A stretch of DNA of 64,000 nt from Malania oleifera (lineage: Eukaryota; Streptophyta; Magnoliopsida; Santalales; Ximeniaceae): positions 5,188,001 to 5,252,000 of the forward strand of contig NC_080422.1 in the NCBI RefSeq assembly GCF_029873635.1, given 5' to 3'. The notes beneath the pieces were generated by a model. That model searched no databases. It saw only the letters and a list, made by a program, of their open reading frames with translations, and was not told where the DNA came from. Shown piece after piece: positions 54,004 through 64,000 of this stretch. Both the position numbers and the translations under genes were made by a program. Positions within the stretch are counted from its first letter, which is position 1. Every line of letters begins with the position of its first letter.

Positions 54004-56000
54004 TTTAAGTGCAAAAATAGCTTCATCTTCAGTTATCAGTCATAGGCTTAGGAGTCTAGAAAAATAAGTTGAGAAGGAAGACAAAAAAAGGCAAGAGGAG
54101 ATAAGGAAGTTTTCATTTGGAGCGTACTGCAGTTGGCTGCCATCATGAGTTTTAACCATTTTTTCCTGTTAAAGGAAGTTCTCATAATCATTGATGCAAA
54201 GGAAGCTGTACTGGTTAATGCCCAGGCCTACAAGTTATAGAAATTGTTTCAGTAGCATTTTGAAATTAAGGAATTTTTAGTAGAAAGGATTTGGGGTTTT
54301 GATGGTGGTGATTTATGAGCTATTTGTGTGTTAATACTGGTAGATGTTTAAAATGTTGTTCTTTTTGGGATATGCATTGTGCAGTTTATGCTTTCTGTTC
54401 ATGGATTTCCAAGTCCTCACAGTTTTGGAAAATGATATTCTACCTTCAAACACAAAGATTGCTTGCAGAATGAGTACGTTTGAACTGGAATTTTATTTAC
54501 ATGTTTCAAACAATGTGTATGGATTTAGCACTCTTCTTGTAATTAACAATGTCTTATGAGATCTCAGCTTGGATTTCTTCTATTTTTTCAGTTGCTTTTC
54601 ATTCGTGAGCATAGAATTGAGGCATTGTAACTAAAATTGTGCGGAGTTGGACAAAACATATTGAATTGCATTCTACTCAGTTTCATAGAAATTGAAATCT
54701 GATGTCTTAACTTTTTGCTACAGATGGGAACATAGAATTGAGACTTCAGATTTGAATGTGTATATATATACTAAACCAAAAACAATATATGATGAAGTTT
54801 GTCTAAATCGAGACAATTTCAAATTTCAGGGCCCCAAATACTTATTTTCAAACATATTTTGTAAAATTGTGATTGAAAACCATGCATTCAATGGTAGTGT
54901 GAAAATTGTATGCATAACTCTTTTGGCACTGCCTTCCACTTGCAAGTTTTCTTGGCATGAACACACTATAAAACCAACATCAGTGCACCAAGGCATATAA
55001 TTCAAGTTGATGCAATTTTGATGGTGAACCTCTAAGTGTACAGTATAGATTTTTTAGGGTTTCAATCCTACCTTTACTTTGAGTGATGGGTCTACAAGTA
55101 TCAAACAAGGAGAAGAGTATAAAAATTATAACTTCAGGGGTTTTAAGGCCCCATGTAGCATAAGAATTCAAGACATGCTTAAAAATTTCAATACAAGCAA
55201 ACTTTGTGGCACCATGGTTTACCATTTTTTCAAAGTTCCATTCCTCCAATTCATATCTCATGCTTTAATCACGGACTAGGTAGCACAAAATGTGCTTATT
55301 TGCTCGCTTGGAGTTCAAATCTTGGATTTGTATTTGCATTTGTATTAAGTTTATCCATGCTCCAAAAACAACCTCAAGGAACTTTACCAATTTGTCCCTT
55401 TAGGCAAACATAACCATGAGTAGTTTGAATAAGTTAGCAGCCATCATAATGTTGTTTTCGGAATTTATAAAACAGAATCAAAAGTTACAAGAATCCAAGA
55501 GTTGAAATCTCAATGGAAATATTTTACCATGCTTTGAGGAATTCAGTGACTGCTACCAACCACACCCCAACATCTGAAAGAAAGCCATTTATTGTTTTGA
55601 AACTTTGACAGGTACATGAAAAGTTCACAGGATGTTCTTGGTAAACATCTTGCTGCCCAAGCTTTAACACAAGTAATGCGAAAAATTTAGGTTTCCTGCC
55701 TGTTCAAACCAGAATAGAGAGATAAAATAAATATTTTGTATTGGGAAAAAATCATGCCATCAAAATATGCACCTCATAAATTTAACATAGGCAAAAGCTA
55801 CTCCACAAACCAACTTAACTATGAATAAATAAAAACACAATTCTGCAACTCTCGCTGACAAATTGAAATTCCAAAACAATAGGCTTAAAGTTGTATAAAT
55901 ACCGAAGCAGGGATGCGATGGCATTGAGTGAAACAGAGTTCCTATGGCATGTTCAGGCTTCCAACTTTGTGTGTTAGTTATCTGTGCATGAAGCCTTCTC
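54004..56000. other. Intergenic DNA, no confident gene
   Basis: A stretch at 53980-54120 reads LKIVLSAKIASSSVISHRLR, then SLEK-stop-VEKEDKKRQEEIRKFSF, which looks protein-like and could be a broken exon of an unidentified gene. The rest is AT-rich without features. Confidence 0.4.
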
Positions 56001-56390
56001 ATCATCCCCAGCTGCCAAGAACAAACTGTTGCCTAGTTTGTGTTTGGAGATTCATTCTTTGATCCCAGAAACAATAACTACATCAACACTACCCCATATT
56101 ACCGAGCAAATTTCCGGCCTTATGGTGAAACCTTCTTCAAGCCTCCCACTGGGAGATTCTCCAATGACGGTTTGATCCCTGATTTTATCGGTTATTCTGC
56201 TGTTTTCTTACTTTTCTTTACTGTGCGAGTGATTGCTTAAACCGACTGTTTAAGTCTTTTTGCAGCTGAGTATGCAAAACTGCCACTGTTTTTGCCATAT
56301 CTTCAACTGGGTGATCATCAACTTTTTATGGGTGGGGCGAATGTTGCATCTGCAGGCGCAGTTGTTCTCGCTGAAACTCATCCAGGATTG
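56001..56390 (+). pseudogene. GDSL esterase/lipase pseudogene fragment, exons 1-2
   Basis: Exon 1 (to 56190) carries the catalytic block I FVFGDSFFDPRNNNYINTTP, then YGETFFKPPTGRFSNDG and LIPDFI. A 75-bp intron (GTTATT to TTTTTGCAG, 56191-56265) preserves phase. Exon 2 (56266-56390) reads AEYAKLPLFLPYLQLGDHQL and GGANVASAGAVVLAETHPGL (block II), ending at a GTATGA donor. This closely fits plant GLIP-type secreted GDSL hydrolases. A TAG (56034-56036) sits right before FVFGDS and a TGA lies further upstream in frame, so it is dead. Later exons with the Asp-His dyad are not in the window; the LINE begins 71 bp after exon 2. Confidence 0.85.
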
Positions 56391-56556
56391 GTATGAAGGC
56401 TTCTCAATTAAGACTTGCATGTAGTAGAATTTCCTCACCTGTACTAATTATATGTTGATTCTTTTTTTTTTTTTTTGATAAGTTATATTGATCAAATGGA
56501 ATATGTATGGAAAACTCCGGACATACACCGAGAAAGAGGGAGGGGGGGGGGGAACA

Positions 56557-58554
56557 TGTAACGCCCTGAAAATAAAATAAAATCTTTTTTCTAAATTTTA
56601 AATTCAATTAGTAACCTAAACAGCGGAAGGCCAATCATATAAAAATAAATCCACACATAATACAATACCAGAGTGTCAAATCATCCCACAATGTATAAAC
56701 ATCATTGTTCTCTCGAAACTACCCTTACTGATATCAAGGTTTACAAAACATGTCATCCAAAAATAATACTCACTCTCAAAAAGGGCAGTACAACAGCCCC
56801 TCTACCTGCGAGTCTGCTCTGCTCGCCTAGCTGGTTCTCTTGAAAAATAATTCAACATTGGGATGAGCCAACGTTCAGTAAGACGAAACATGCTATTACT
56901 AGTGTGTGACTACCGAGTTATATTTTTGTATAAATAATCTGATTTAAAAATAATATCGTGGATAACTAAATTTGTAAATGCTAGTATAAACAACATATAT
57001 TAAAACTATACAAATTTACTTTTCATAATACTGACACTATTTCTGAAAAAATCTACTCATACTTATAATATCTGAGAAAATTTCCCTAGATGGCTGTATG
57101 TCATGATTTAACCCCTCATGACAAGGTTGTGTGGCTCGAAGGCGAGACCTATCTTGGCTGGTCGACCAGGGTAAGTCAACTGAACTCCGACAGTCTGATC
57201 GGCCCCCTCAATCCATATCTGATGGAGAGTCTGTCCCGACGTGGGCACGATCGACCTTATACCACTTACTATCTGAGTAAAGTGGTTGCACTCTGAATTG
57301 AATATCTGTAACTACGGTACCGTGCTCTGCTGAATTTGATCCATCAAGGTCTGATACTATATAGGTAACTGATATCTTTAACATACTGTTTTACCATCAT
57401 TTCTAAAATAACCATAACCTCATAGAATTTATCTGAAATTCTAAATTAACTGATTGAAAATATGATTTCTATATAACTGAACTGTTATATGTATAACTGA
57501 ATATTGGGGTGTTATGGTACTGAAACAGATTGTTCTGAAATTACTGGAAATACCTTTTTTTGAGTATACTATATACTGAAAATTTTTTATTCTATAAGCA
57601 TGTAAATATCATGGTATTTCTGTTCATAAAATGTAAACAAAGTTTTCATAGTTTGTATAAATACGGTATTGTACTCTAATCAACTCAAGCCACACTAATA
57701 AATATTATCATAATCAGGCTCTGAAAATCGTATATATATAATTTAAATAATAATTTGATAACAACCTATATTTTGTACTGAAATCATAATGAAGTTTCCG
57801 AACATAGCATGTTTCCCTTAACTGACTACTGGAAAGCCCCTATGGTATACTGGTTCAACACCCGCAGGGCTTCCTACTCAACAGCTTGAAAACAACATTC
57901 GCTATAACAGAATATAATTATTTTTTTGTCTCCATCATTTCCTACAGCTGCTAGAAGGCAAAAAACTGAATAAAAGGTCTTTCCCTGATTCTGGGGAGAA
58001 ATTCGACTCGATCCCACCAACGATCCGCCCCAGCAGACTTGAAGAGAACTCCGCCAGGAGCGTCGTGGTGGCCTCAGATCGTCGATCTGGCGAACAACGG
58101 GGCCGAAATCAAAGAAAAATGGAGGAGAGACCGTAGAAGAGAGATAGAGAGGAAGAATTTCGTCGAATTTCTGCGATTAAACCAAATTTTGGGCTATTTA
58201 TACTGCGGCCTTCATCGACAAGCCATGTTATCTCATCGACGAGTTTAATAGGCAATTCGTCGACGAACTCTCCCATTCGTCAACGAAATTCAAAATCGCC
58301 TAAAACATTCTCTCGGTATCTTCTCATCGACGAAACATGCCCTCGTCGACGAGACTCTCTTGTACCCTTGTCAACGAATCCCCTGTGTTCGTCAATGAGG
58401 CCATTAGAAAATTCCTTGGGTTATCATATCCAAAATGCAATGTCATCGACGAACGCGAAGTGTTCGTCAATGAAGTTTGCTGCCTCCTTTCGTTTCTATT
58501 CTCATTTCCCTTTTTCTTGATTATTTAAATAACATTATTCTTCGGGTTGTTACA
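56557..58554 (-). mobile_element. Solo LTR-A (Gypsy-type)
   Basis: 1998 bp. On the minus strand it starts TGTAACAACCCG and ends CAGGGCGTTACA. Flanks GAACA (56552-56556) and AAACA (58555-58559) fit a 5-bp duplication with one change. Minus orientation is set by the order palindrome cluster (58480-58210), TATAAATAG (58203-58195), CT tract (58150-58120), TTCG hairpin box (about 57150-57100) and CTTACTGAACGTTGGCTCATCCC box (about 56895-56868). No internal region, hence solo. Confidence 0.82.
58194..58480 (-). promoter_or_regulatory. LTR-A promoter with GTCGACGA palindrome cluster
   Basis: About ten variants of TCGTCGACGA (perfect core at 58255 and 58344) in 270 bp, directly upstream (minus strand) of TATAAATAG. 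Same layout as in LTR1. Likely enhancer array; the binding factor is unknown. Confidence 0.55.
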
Positions 58555-58739
58555 AAACAAGTCTCCAACACAATTGCTAAGCAATATAATAAAAAAGCTA
58601 GCCAAAAGGCCACCTACATCAAGAAAAGAGACCTAAGCTCCTACTCAAAGTAACACAAAAAGCTGGGCATTCCTAAAGGCACAGAGGCCAATCCAATAAG
58701 ATACATTCAGGAACAAAATGGGAAAAGAATAACTAAACC

Positions 58740-58994
58740 TCAAGGAGGCCGAGTGCCCTTGTTCCTTTTCTTACTCGTCGTAGGTGTAGTCAAGGCTAGT
58801 ACAATGTGTCCCTGCACCTTCTTCCCAATTTCGGGTTGGCTACCCTCTCCATGATTCAAGCCACTCCTAGTGCAAACAAGAGGAGCTCTTACATCAAATC
58901 CTTTATCAAAATCACTATCCACTACAGAAGCTTTACCTGGCTGAATGCTCTGAACCATAGCTTCCTTAGTGACTTCAGATTCAACAAATATCTC
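58740..58994 (-). pseudogene. LINE ORF1, C-terminal part
   Basis: Minus frame reads FVESEVTKEAMVQSIQPGKA and ends TSKKRNKGTRPP-stop at 58740. Across the LTR-B insertion the reading frame joins exactly with 63202 when one TSD copy (ATCTC) is counted. It has a basic tail as in plant L1 ORF1. The remaining 180 bp to LTR-A and the 75 bp beyond it are 3' untranslated, ending in poly-A. Confidence 0.78.
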
Positions 58995-59743
58995 TATAGG
59001 AACTCGAACCCGAAAAATAAATAAAAATGAATATAAAAGAGAGAAATAAAAGAAAAAGAAGGAATCGGGCAAGTTAGGGCCAAAACCGGTGACAGTTTTC
59101 CAAGCTGGAGGAAAACCGACCTCGGTGTTGGGTCAATTGGATCAATCAACCACAAAATCGGCGACGATTTTGTGGGAACAGGGGAAACCGAAGCCGATTT
59201 TCTCCTAACTGCCCACTTATAAATAGAAGTGAGCTCATTTTTTTAAAAAATTCAAAAACTCCTCTTTTGAGCTTTGGTAGGGTTTCGGGATTTCTTCATT
59301 AAAAGACTCCTACGGGCCCCTAGTGCTCCAGGATTAGTCTCTCTTCTTCCAGATCGTGGGATCTCGTAGTTTCATCAATTCGAAAAGCTAGGTTTTTTCG
59401 GTTTTTCAGTTTGTTTCGGTTTCTGTTTCGAAAATAGGTAAGAAGATTATGTTAATGCATCATTTTTATGATTTTGAACCGATGGAAATGTTTATGGAGT
59501 AGTTATATTTATGTTTTCAATTGAGGTTTCTAAACCAACCATTCAAAAGTCCCGTTTTTCAAACTTAGGATATACAATATTCTATTTTTAAGTATAATGA
59601 ACGGTGGGAAGATTGATTTTGTATTTTTAAACCGTTAATGTTATGTTTTTATGGTTGCTTACGGGCTATGTTTTAAATATGGAAAACTATGTGGCAGGTG
59701 TATATTATTTTGAGAGTTATGAAAATACCAGAATGAGTATGTT
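58995..59743 (+). mobile_element. Solo LTR-B (Gypsy-type), part 1
   Basis: It starts TATAGGAACTCGAACCCG, probably TGTAG.. with the second base changed. The perfect TSD ATCTC is at 58990-58994 and 63197-63201. TTATAAATAGAAG (about 59217) is the likely TATA box. Together with 62071-63196 it totals 1875 bp. It inserted in LINE ORF1. Confidence 0.82.
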
Positions 59744-62065
59744 TGTGATGACCCAAAAATATATATACGATTAAAACACAATAATAATAAAATAATAAAA
59801 ATGGTCGTGAAGTTAATATTAATACAAAAGTGTTTTTCTGTAGGATCCTTGATTCTATATTTGATGCCTAAGAAAGACCTTGTCTTAGCGAGTGTTTAGA
59901 GACCATTGCGACTCAGTTGCTCCCTGGAGGTCGGCCCGGTCAAAATTGAATTTCATAGGATAAATAGAGTAGACATTGTTTATATACGTAAATAAGTACA
60001 TAAAATAATGTTTTGACAAACATAATTTGTAGAAATATATGATAAAATAATAATAATATAAGTATCCTATGCGGAGCCCACAAGACTGTGTGGGGTCCAC
60101 ATGAGTCCCGAAGCCGTGCGGAGGTTTAGACAAGTCTCGAAACTGTGTAAGGCTCATAAAATCGTATGAGAATTATTAGAGTTACATAGGATCCATTTGG
60201 GTCTTGAAGTTGTGTGGGGCCCATAAGATCATGTAGGGGACCACAGAGTTTTCAAAATTTAAATTTAATTCTTGTTCAAAAATAAATAAATACTAAAAAT
60301 AGTTTAAAAGTAATAATAATGATAATAATGATTAATAAAAATAATAAAATAATTAATTAACTAATTAATTAATTAATTAGGTAAGTGATTAATTAAAAAT
60401 TTATTTAATAGGAATGGTGGCAAGCACTCCCACATGACCTCCATCCCCATCTCATACTCAACCTATATCTTGCCCATTCTTTAATTTTAAAAAAATTATA
60501 ATTTCACCGATTTCCCCACACTTTTATAAATTTCATTTCTTCCCCAAAATTTTCCTATAAATAGTAAGCTCTCAACTTTCGTTTTTCACAACAATTTTTC
60601 CAAGGAAGAGAATGATTAGTGAATGAAAGAATTTGTGGTGGAGAGAATTTTTGAGTAAGTTCTCACTCACTCACTCTTTCCGATCCCATTTCTTAGAGAT
60701 AATTTTGTGTTCGTAGCACAAGGTAAAAGAAGAAGATAAGTAAATTCTGATTATGTTAGTTTTTTTTTTATTTAAAATTTATACCCGAGTTTATTTTATA
60801 AGTAAATTTCAATTATATTAATTAGTTCCACAAAATTTTCATGAGTTTATTTTATGCATATTTAATTATATCAGTTCTATCTTTAATATACATGCATCTA
60901 TTTTTGGGTTAACAAATGTTCTAATCCCCTCGGGTAAACTTTCAGCATTTCTTTCTATTCAAAAATAAAATTATATATATTTTTAACACAAAAATTGTGT
61001 GGCATGAGTTTATTTTTACGTTGCATTTTTATTTTATTTATGAAAATATGAATAAAGATGATATTTTTACGATATTATTTTAAATTACATAAATTATAAT
61101 AAGATAATTTTAAAACCCTTTATGGCAACGAAAGTTCGAAGTTACAGATGTTCGGTACCGCAGCTTGAAGTTTATACGGATCAGAGTGCACCCACACTGT
61201 TTACAGAGTGGTTATTTATGTTAGTGGATTTCTCTTGAGTGCACACCTGGTTCCGAACCAAGACTTAATAAGGAAAATTTTACTTAATGTTTACGTACAT
61301 TGGTTTAGTTTAGTCGGCCAGCCAGCTAAGTCCAATCTTCGGACCGCACAACCCAGTCATGGGGGTAAACATGACTTATGACAAACAGGCCTAAGAGTGA
61401 TTTTTACAATATATATTTATACATATTTAATTACGTGTAAAAAGTTACTGATGATTTGAAGGAAAAATGTAAGTTTACATGAAAATGATCATTCTAGTGC
61501 TTAAATGACGATATAAAAAAAACGTATAAGAAAAAGTATATGTATGTTTATCATTAAATATTTATACAGTTTTAAAGTTAAAAGTTTAATTTAACAGTTA
61601 TAGTATATGATTATAAAATTCTACTGTTATAGTTGATGGTAAAAGTTTTATACAGAAAATTTTAAATTTATATTTATTCTAGAAGCAGTTTAAAGTTATA
61701 ATATTAAATATTGTTTTACGAAATTTTTAACAAGCTCATTTTGGCCACACACTAATAATAATCTTATTTACTTACTGAGCGTCGTCTCACTCTAATCATG
61801 TTTTACATTTCAGATGACTCTGAAGGATATATTGGAAATCAGACATAGCAAGTATGCGGGTGGGATAAAAAAAATAAGGACTGACTAGAAATATTAGTAT
61901 GATGTCAGATATTTATGCTTGTGTACTTTTTTTTTTTTTGAAATAAATGATTGTAATATGGATAAATTAGCCATTTGGTTTAATAATAATTGAGTTTATT
62001 TGCTTCCGCTGTAAATCAATAGTAAAAAGTTAATATTCCAAGCTCTTCGGGGTTGGGGTGTTACA
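59744..62065 (+). mobile_element. Solo LTR-C (Gypsy-type), nested in LTR-B
   Basis: 2322 bp, TGTGATGACCCA to GGTGTTACA, with perfect TSD ATGTT (59739-59743 and 62066-62070). CCTATAAATAG (about 60552) is the TATA box. It contains imperfect ~40-bp repeats on GTGTGGGGTCCACA-like phrases (60070-60240), a TTCG box (about 61331-61377) and CTTACTGAGCGTCGTCTCACT (about 61770-61793) followed by TTTCAG. No internal region and no coding signal; minus-strand frames here are artefacts. Confidence 0.87.
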
Positions 62066-62070
62066 ATGTT

Positions 62071-63196
62071 TGTGTAATACTGAACTGTTTGTGAAATATG
62101 CTGGAACTGTTTGAGAAATGCAGGGACTTATTGAGAGGGCTGAGGCCCGAGGTTGTATTAAACGACGCGAAGCCAGGGTTTATAAAATGACCGAATTTTA
62201 TTCAGTGGCTGATAGCCGAGTTGTAACAGAGGGTCGAGGCTCGAGGTTGTATTGAATGAAGCAAGGCTGGGTTTTATAAAATGACATGTTTTATGTGAAA
62301 TGAGTTTTTAAGTATAGTTTAAATTACTTAAATTGCGTGATATGCTCTAGGAACCCTGAGGACCTAGTTGTTATGAGCATGATAACGTAGCTAAAGAGAG
62401 TTTCACCATTTAACCGTGTGGTGTTAGGTGGTCCTAGCCGATTGACCCAAATAGAGGTGTTACCTTCCTTGGAAGTACGTACAGGAAGTGGTAAGACAAT
62501 CGGACCTGCAAGCGAGTTGCAGAAGCTTGCAGACGTAGTTAGTAGGGAGTGACTTGGTCTGGGTTGATACCCCAGGTTTTAGTGCAGCCTTCGGGCAGCA
62601 CAACCCTGACCACGAGGGGTTATACATGACATATAGTTCCAGGGGGAGTCTTTTATGCAAATTAGTATATTTATGTAAATGATGTAATTGTTTTCAGTAC
62701 TGTTTTATACTATGAGAAATGAGGAGTATACATACTATTTTCAGTAAAAGTGAGAGATGTATGATTTTGTATACACTGAAACGCATGCTGACCACACATT
62801 GTCATTAACTTAATCTTCCTTACCGAGAGGTGTCTCACCTCGTATACAACATATCTTTTTAAGGAATCACAGAGATCGAGTTTAGCAGAACCAGGGGGTG
62901 GAGACTAGTATAGTTTCTTTTTGTGAGTGTCTGCAAGAACTCCGATGTGAGATGTTTTTGTTGTACACCTCTGGGCTTGTATTATGGTCATATGGACTGA
63001 GTTAGTTGACTTTCTAGTTTGAGATGTAATATGAGAATGGAAAGACCTGGAAGTATATTGATATTTAGACTCTAGTAATAGATTGTGGAGAATGTTTCAT
63101 TTATTTCGCTGCATATTTTATATTATGAGATGGTATCAGGTACACAAATGTCACTAAAGTAGCACCCCGAGCCTGCGAGGGGTTCGAGGCATTACA
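62071..63196 (+). mobile_element. Solo LTR-B, part 2
   Basis: Resumes after the duplicated ATGTT and ends GGCATTACA at 63196. It has the TTCG box GCAGCCTTCGGGCAGC (about 62585-62600) with ACATGAC after it, and CTTACCGAGAGGTGTCTCACC (62818-62839). Repeated GAGGCTCGAGGTTGTATT phrases lie at 62140-62270. No gene. Confidence 0.82.
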
Positions 63197-63201
63197 ATCT
63201 C

Positions 63202-64000
63202 TCCCTGTGCAACACTCGTATTATTTTGAATAGCTCTCTCTACCATAAATAAATCTTCCTGCCCATGTAATTCTTTACGCTGGATAGTTATGACATTCCA
63301 GGAAGGAAAGTCAACAGGAATGACACCTACTTATTCTTCATTCATCTTTCTCCGAACATGTTCATTAGCAGTACAATTTTCTTCAACATGGCCCAAACTC
63401 GAGCAAATTTTGCAGAAATTGGGCATATGCTCATAAATAACCTCCTGTGAAATTACCTGTTCATTAGGAAGCATGATCTTGACGGAGCCTTTAATCTCTT
63501 TGGCAACATCTATCTCAACCAAAACTCTAGCATAATATAATCTCTCCATATTAGTGCTGAGTTTATCGGCGCACACGGGCCTTCCCAACTCCGAACAAAT
63601 CTTACCCAAAGCATATGGAGACCAAAATTCAAGGGGCAGATCTTTAAGCTTAACCCAAATTGGACAAACACTAAAACTCTCTTTCTCAAATTGGAAAAAA
63701 TTTGGAATCCTTTTGAGCATAAGAAGTTGTCCATATGTATGATAAGGGCCACCTTGTAGCACATTGATCAATTCCTCCTCTTTTCCCAGTTTGAAAACAA
63801 TCCAACCACTCTCATGGTGAAATATTTCAACCTTAACCTTCCATTTTCCAACAATATAATCAAGGGCTGCTTCACCTGGGAACTTACCCACGAAGCGATC
63901 AACCAAGTAGTTCTTCCATAGTTCAGCAACATGTGCTAAATCTCAGCTTCAAAATGAGCTTTTGAACCACTTGAAACAAAACTAGGGATAGCTTCACAGT
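63202..64000 (-). pseudogene. LINE ORF1, N-terminal part (DUF4283 and zinc knuckle)
   Basis: The frame 63906-63331 has the DUF4283 domain: KNYLVDRFVGKFPGEAALDY, SGWIVFKLGKEEELINVLQG, PIWVKLKDLPLEFWSPYALG. A CCHC-type knuckle CKICSSLGHVEENC follows. These are hallmarks of plant L1 ORF1, an RNA-binding chaperone. Upstream, a one-base shift near 63945 separates it from IPSFVSSGSKAHFEAE, which continues to the window edge. A TAA (63331-63333) interrupts the frame after MNEE; coding resemblance continues (VGVIPVDFPSWNVIT) to 63202. LTR-B then interrupts it. Confidence 0.88.

Larger units (their letters stand above)
56462..64000 (-). mobile_element. L1-type LINE with ORF1 only, split by LTRs
   Basis: On the minus strand: ORF1 (64000-63202, resuming 58994-58740), a short 3' region (58739-58560 and 56551-56477), and a poly-A tail seen as 15 T (56462-56476). 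No endonuclease or RT motif lies between ORF1 and the tail, so ORF2 is missing. It is interrupted by solo LTR-A in the 3' region and by LTR-B/LTR-C in ORF1. The 5' end is outside the window. It lies just downstream of GDSL exon 2, probably in its intron. Confidence 0.8.

Noticed and set aside
57090-57296. 68-codon plus frame within LTR-A
   Set aside because: It covers the antisense of the conserved LTR box; no domain, inside a solo LTR.
59885-60157. 90-codon minus frame within LTR-C
   Set aside because: Antisense of repeated LTR phrases and AT-rich DNA; no domain.

Overview
This is a plant nuclear window (angiosperm, probably a eudicot). The evidence is plant-type LTR retrotransposons with initiator-tRNA-Met-type primer sites, plant-type L1 and RTE LINEs, a hAT transposon, and one intact plant gene with a GT-AG intron. 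It is almost entirely transposable-element DNA, nested up to three levels deep. No rRNA, tRNA, organellar or bacterial sequence was seen.

Region 1 (1-29.0 kb) is one old copia element (Copia-A) split open by later insertions. A ~1.96 kb solo LTR (LTR1) sits in its reverse-transcriptase region. Two nearly intact elements then inserted into LTR1: a 9.7 kb Tekay-like chromovirus (3250-12974, TSD GTATG) and a 14.4 kb Tat/Ogre-like element (13436-27840, TSD ATTGT). The second carries gag but no recognisable pol, plus two large tandem arrays before its 3' LTR. The Copia-A 3' end and 3' LTR resume at 27.9-29.0 kb. A 45-bp repeat in Copia-A that spans the LTR1 insertion point rejoins to exactly 45 bp, which independently supports the boundaries.

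Region 2 (29.0-42.1 kb) is the gene-bearing island. Two decayed RTE LINE halves in opposite orientation flank the only intact gene, an ATL-type RING-H2 E3 ubiquitin ligase with an extracellular GUB_WAK-type domain (exons 31809-32520 and 34383-34831). Downstream lie AT-rich intergenic DNA, a 5'-truncated L1-type LINE and small tandem duplications.

Region 3 (42.1-53.7 kb) is Copia-B, an element with TSD GTCCC. A 6.9 kb hAT transposon (TSD ATCAGTAG) sits in its gag, and its 5' LTR has lost the promoter.

Region 4 (53.7-64 kb) holds a GDSL-lipase pseudogene fragment with an L1-type LINE inserted just after its second exon. That LINE keeps ORF1 and a 3' end but shows no EN/RT. It was in turn hit by solo LTR-A and by solo LTR-B, which contains a third solo LTR (LTR-C).

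The ATL gene probably acts at a membrane in ubiquitin-dependent stress or defence signalling. Everything else is mobile DNA in decay. The most unusual signals are clusters of a CTCGTCGACGAG palindrome just upstream of the TATA box in LTRs from two superfamilies, two tandem arrays whose units each encode a short hairpin with a 6-nt loop, and sequence boxes shared by otherwise dissimilar LTRs.
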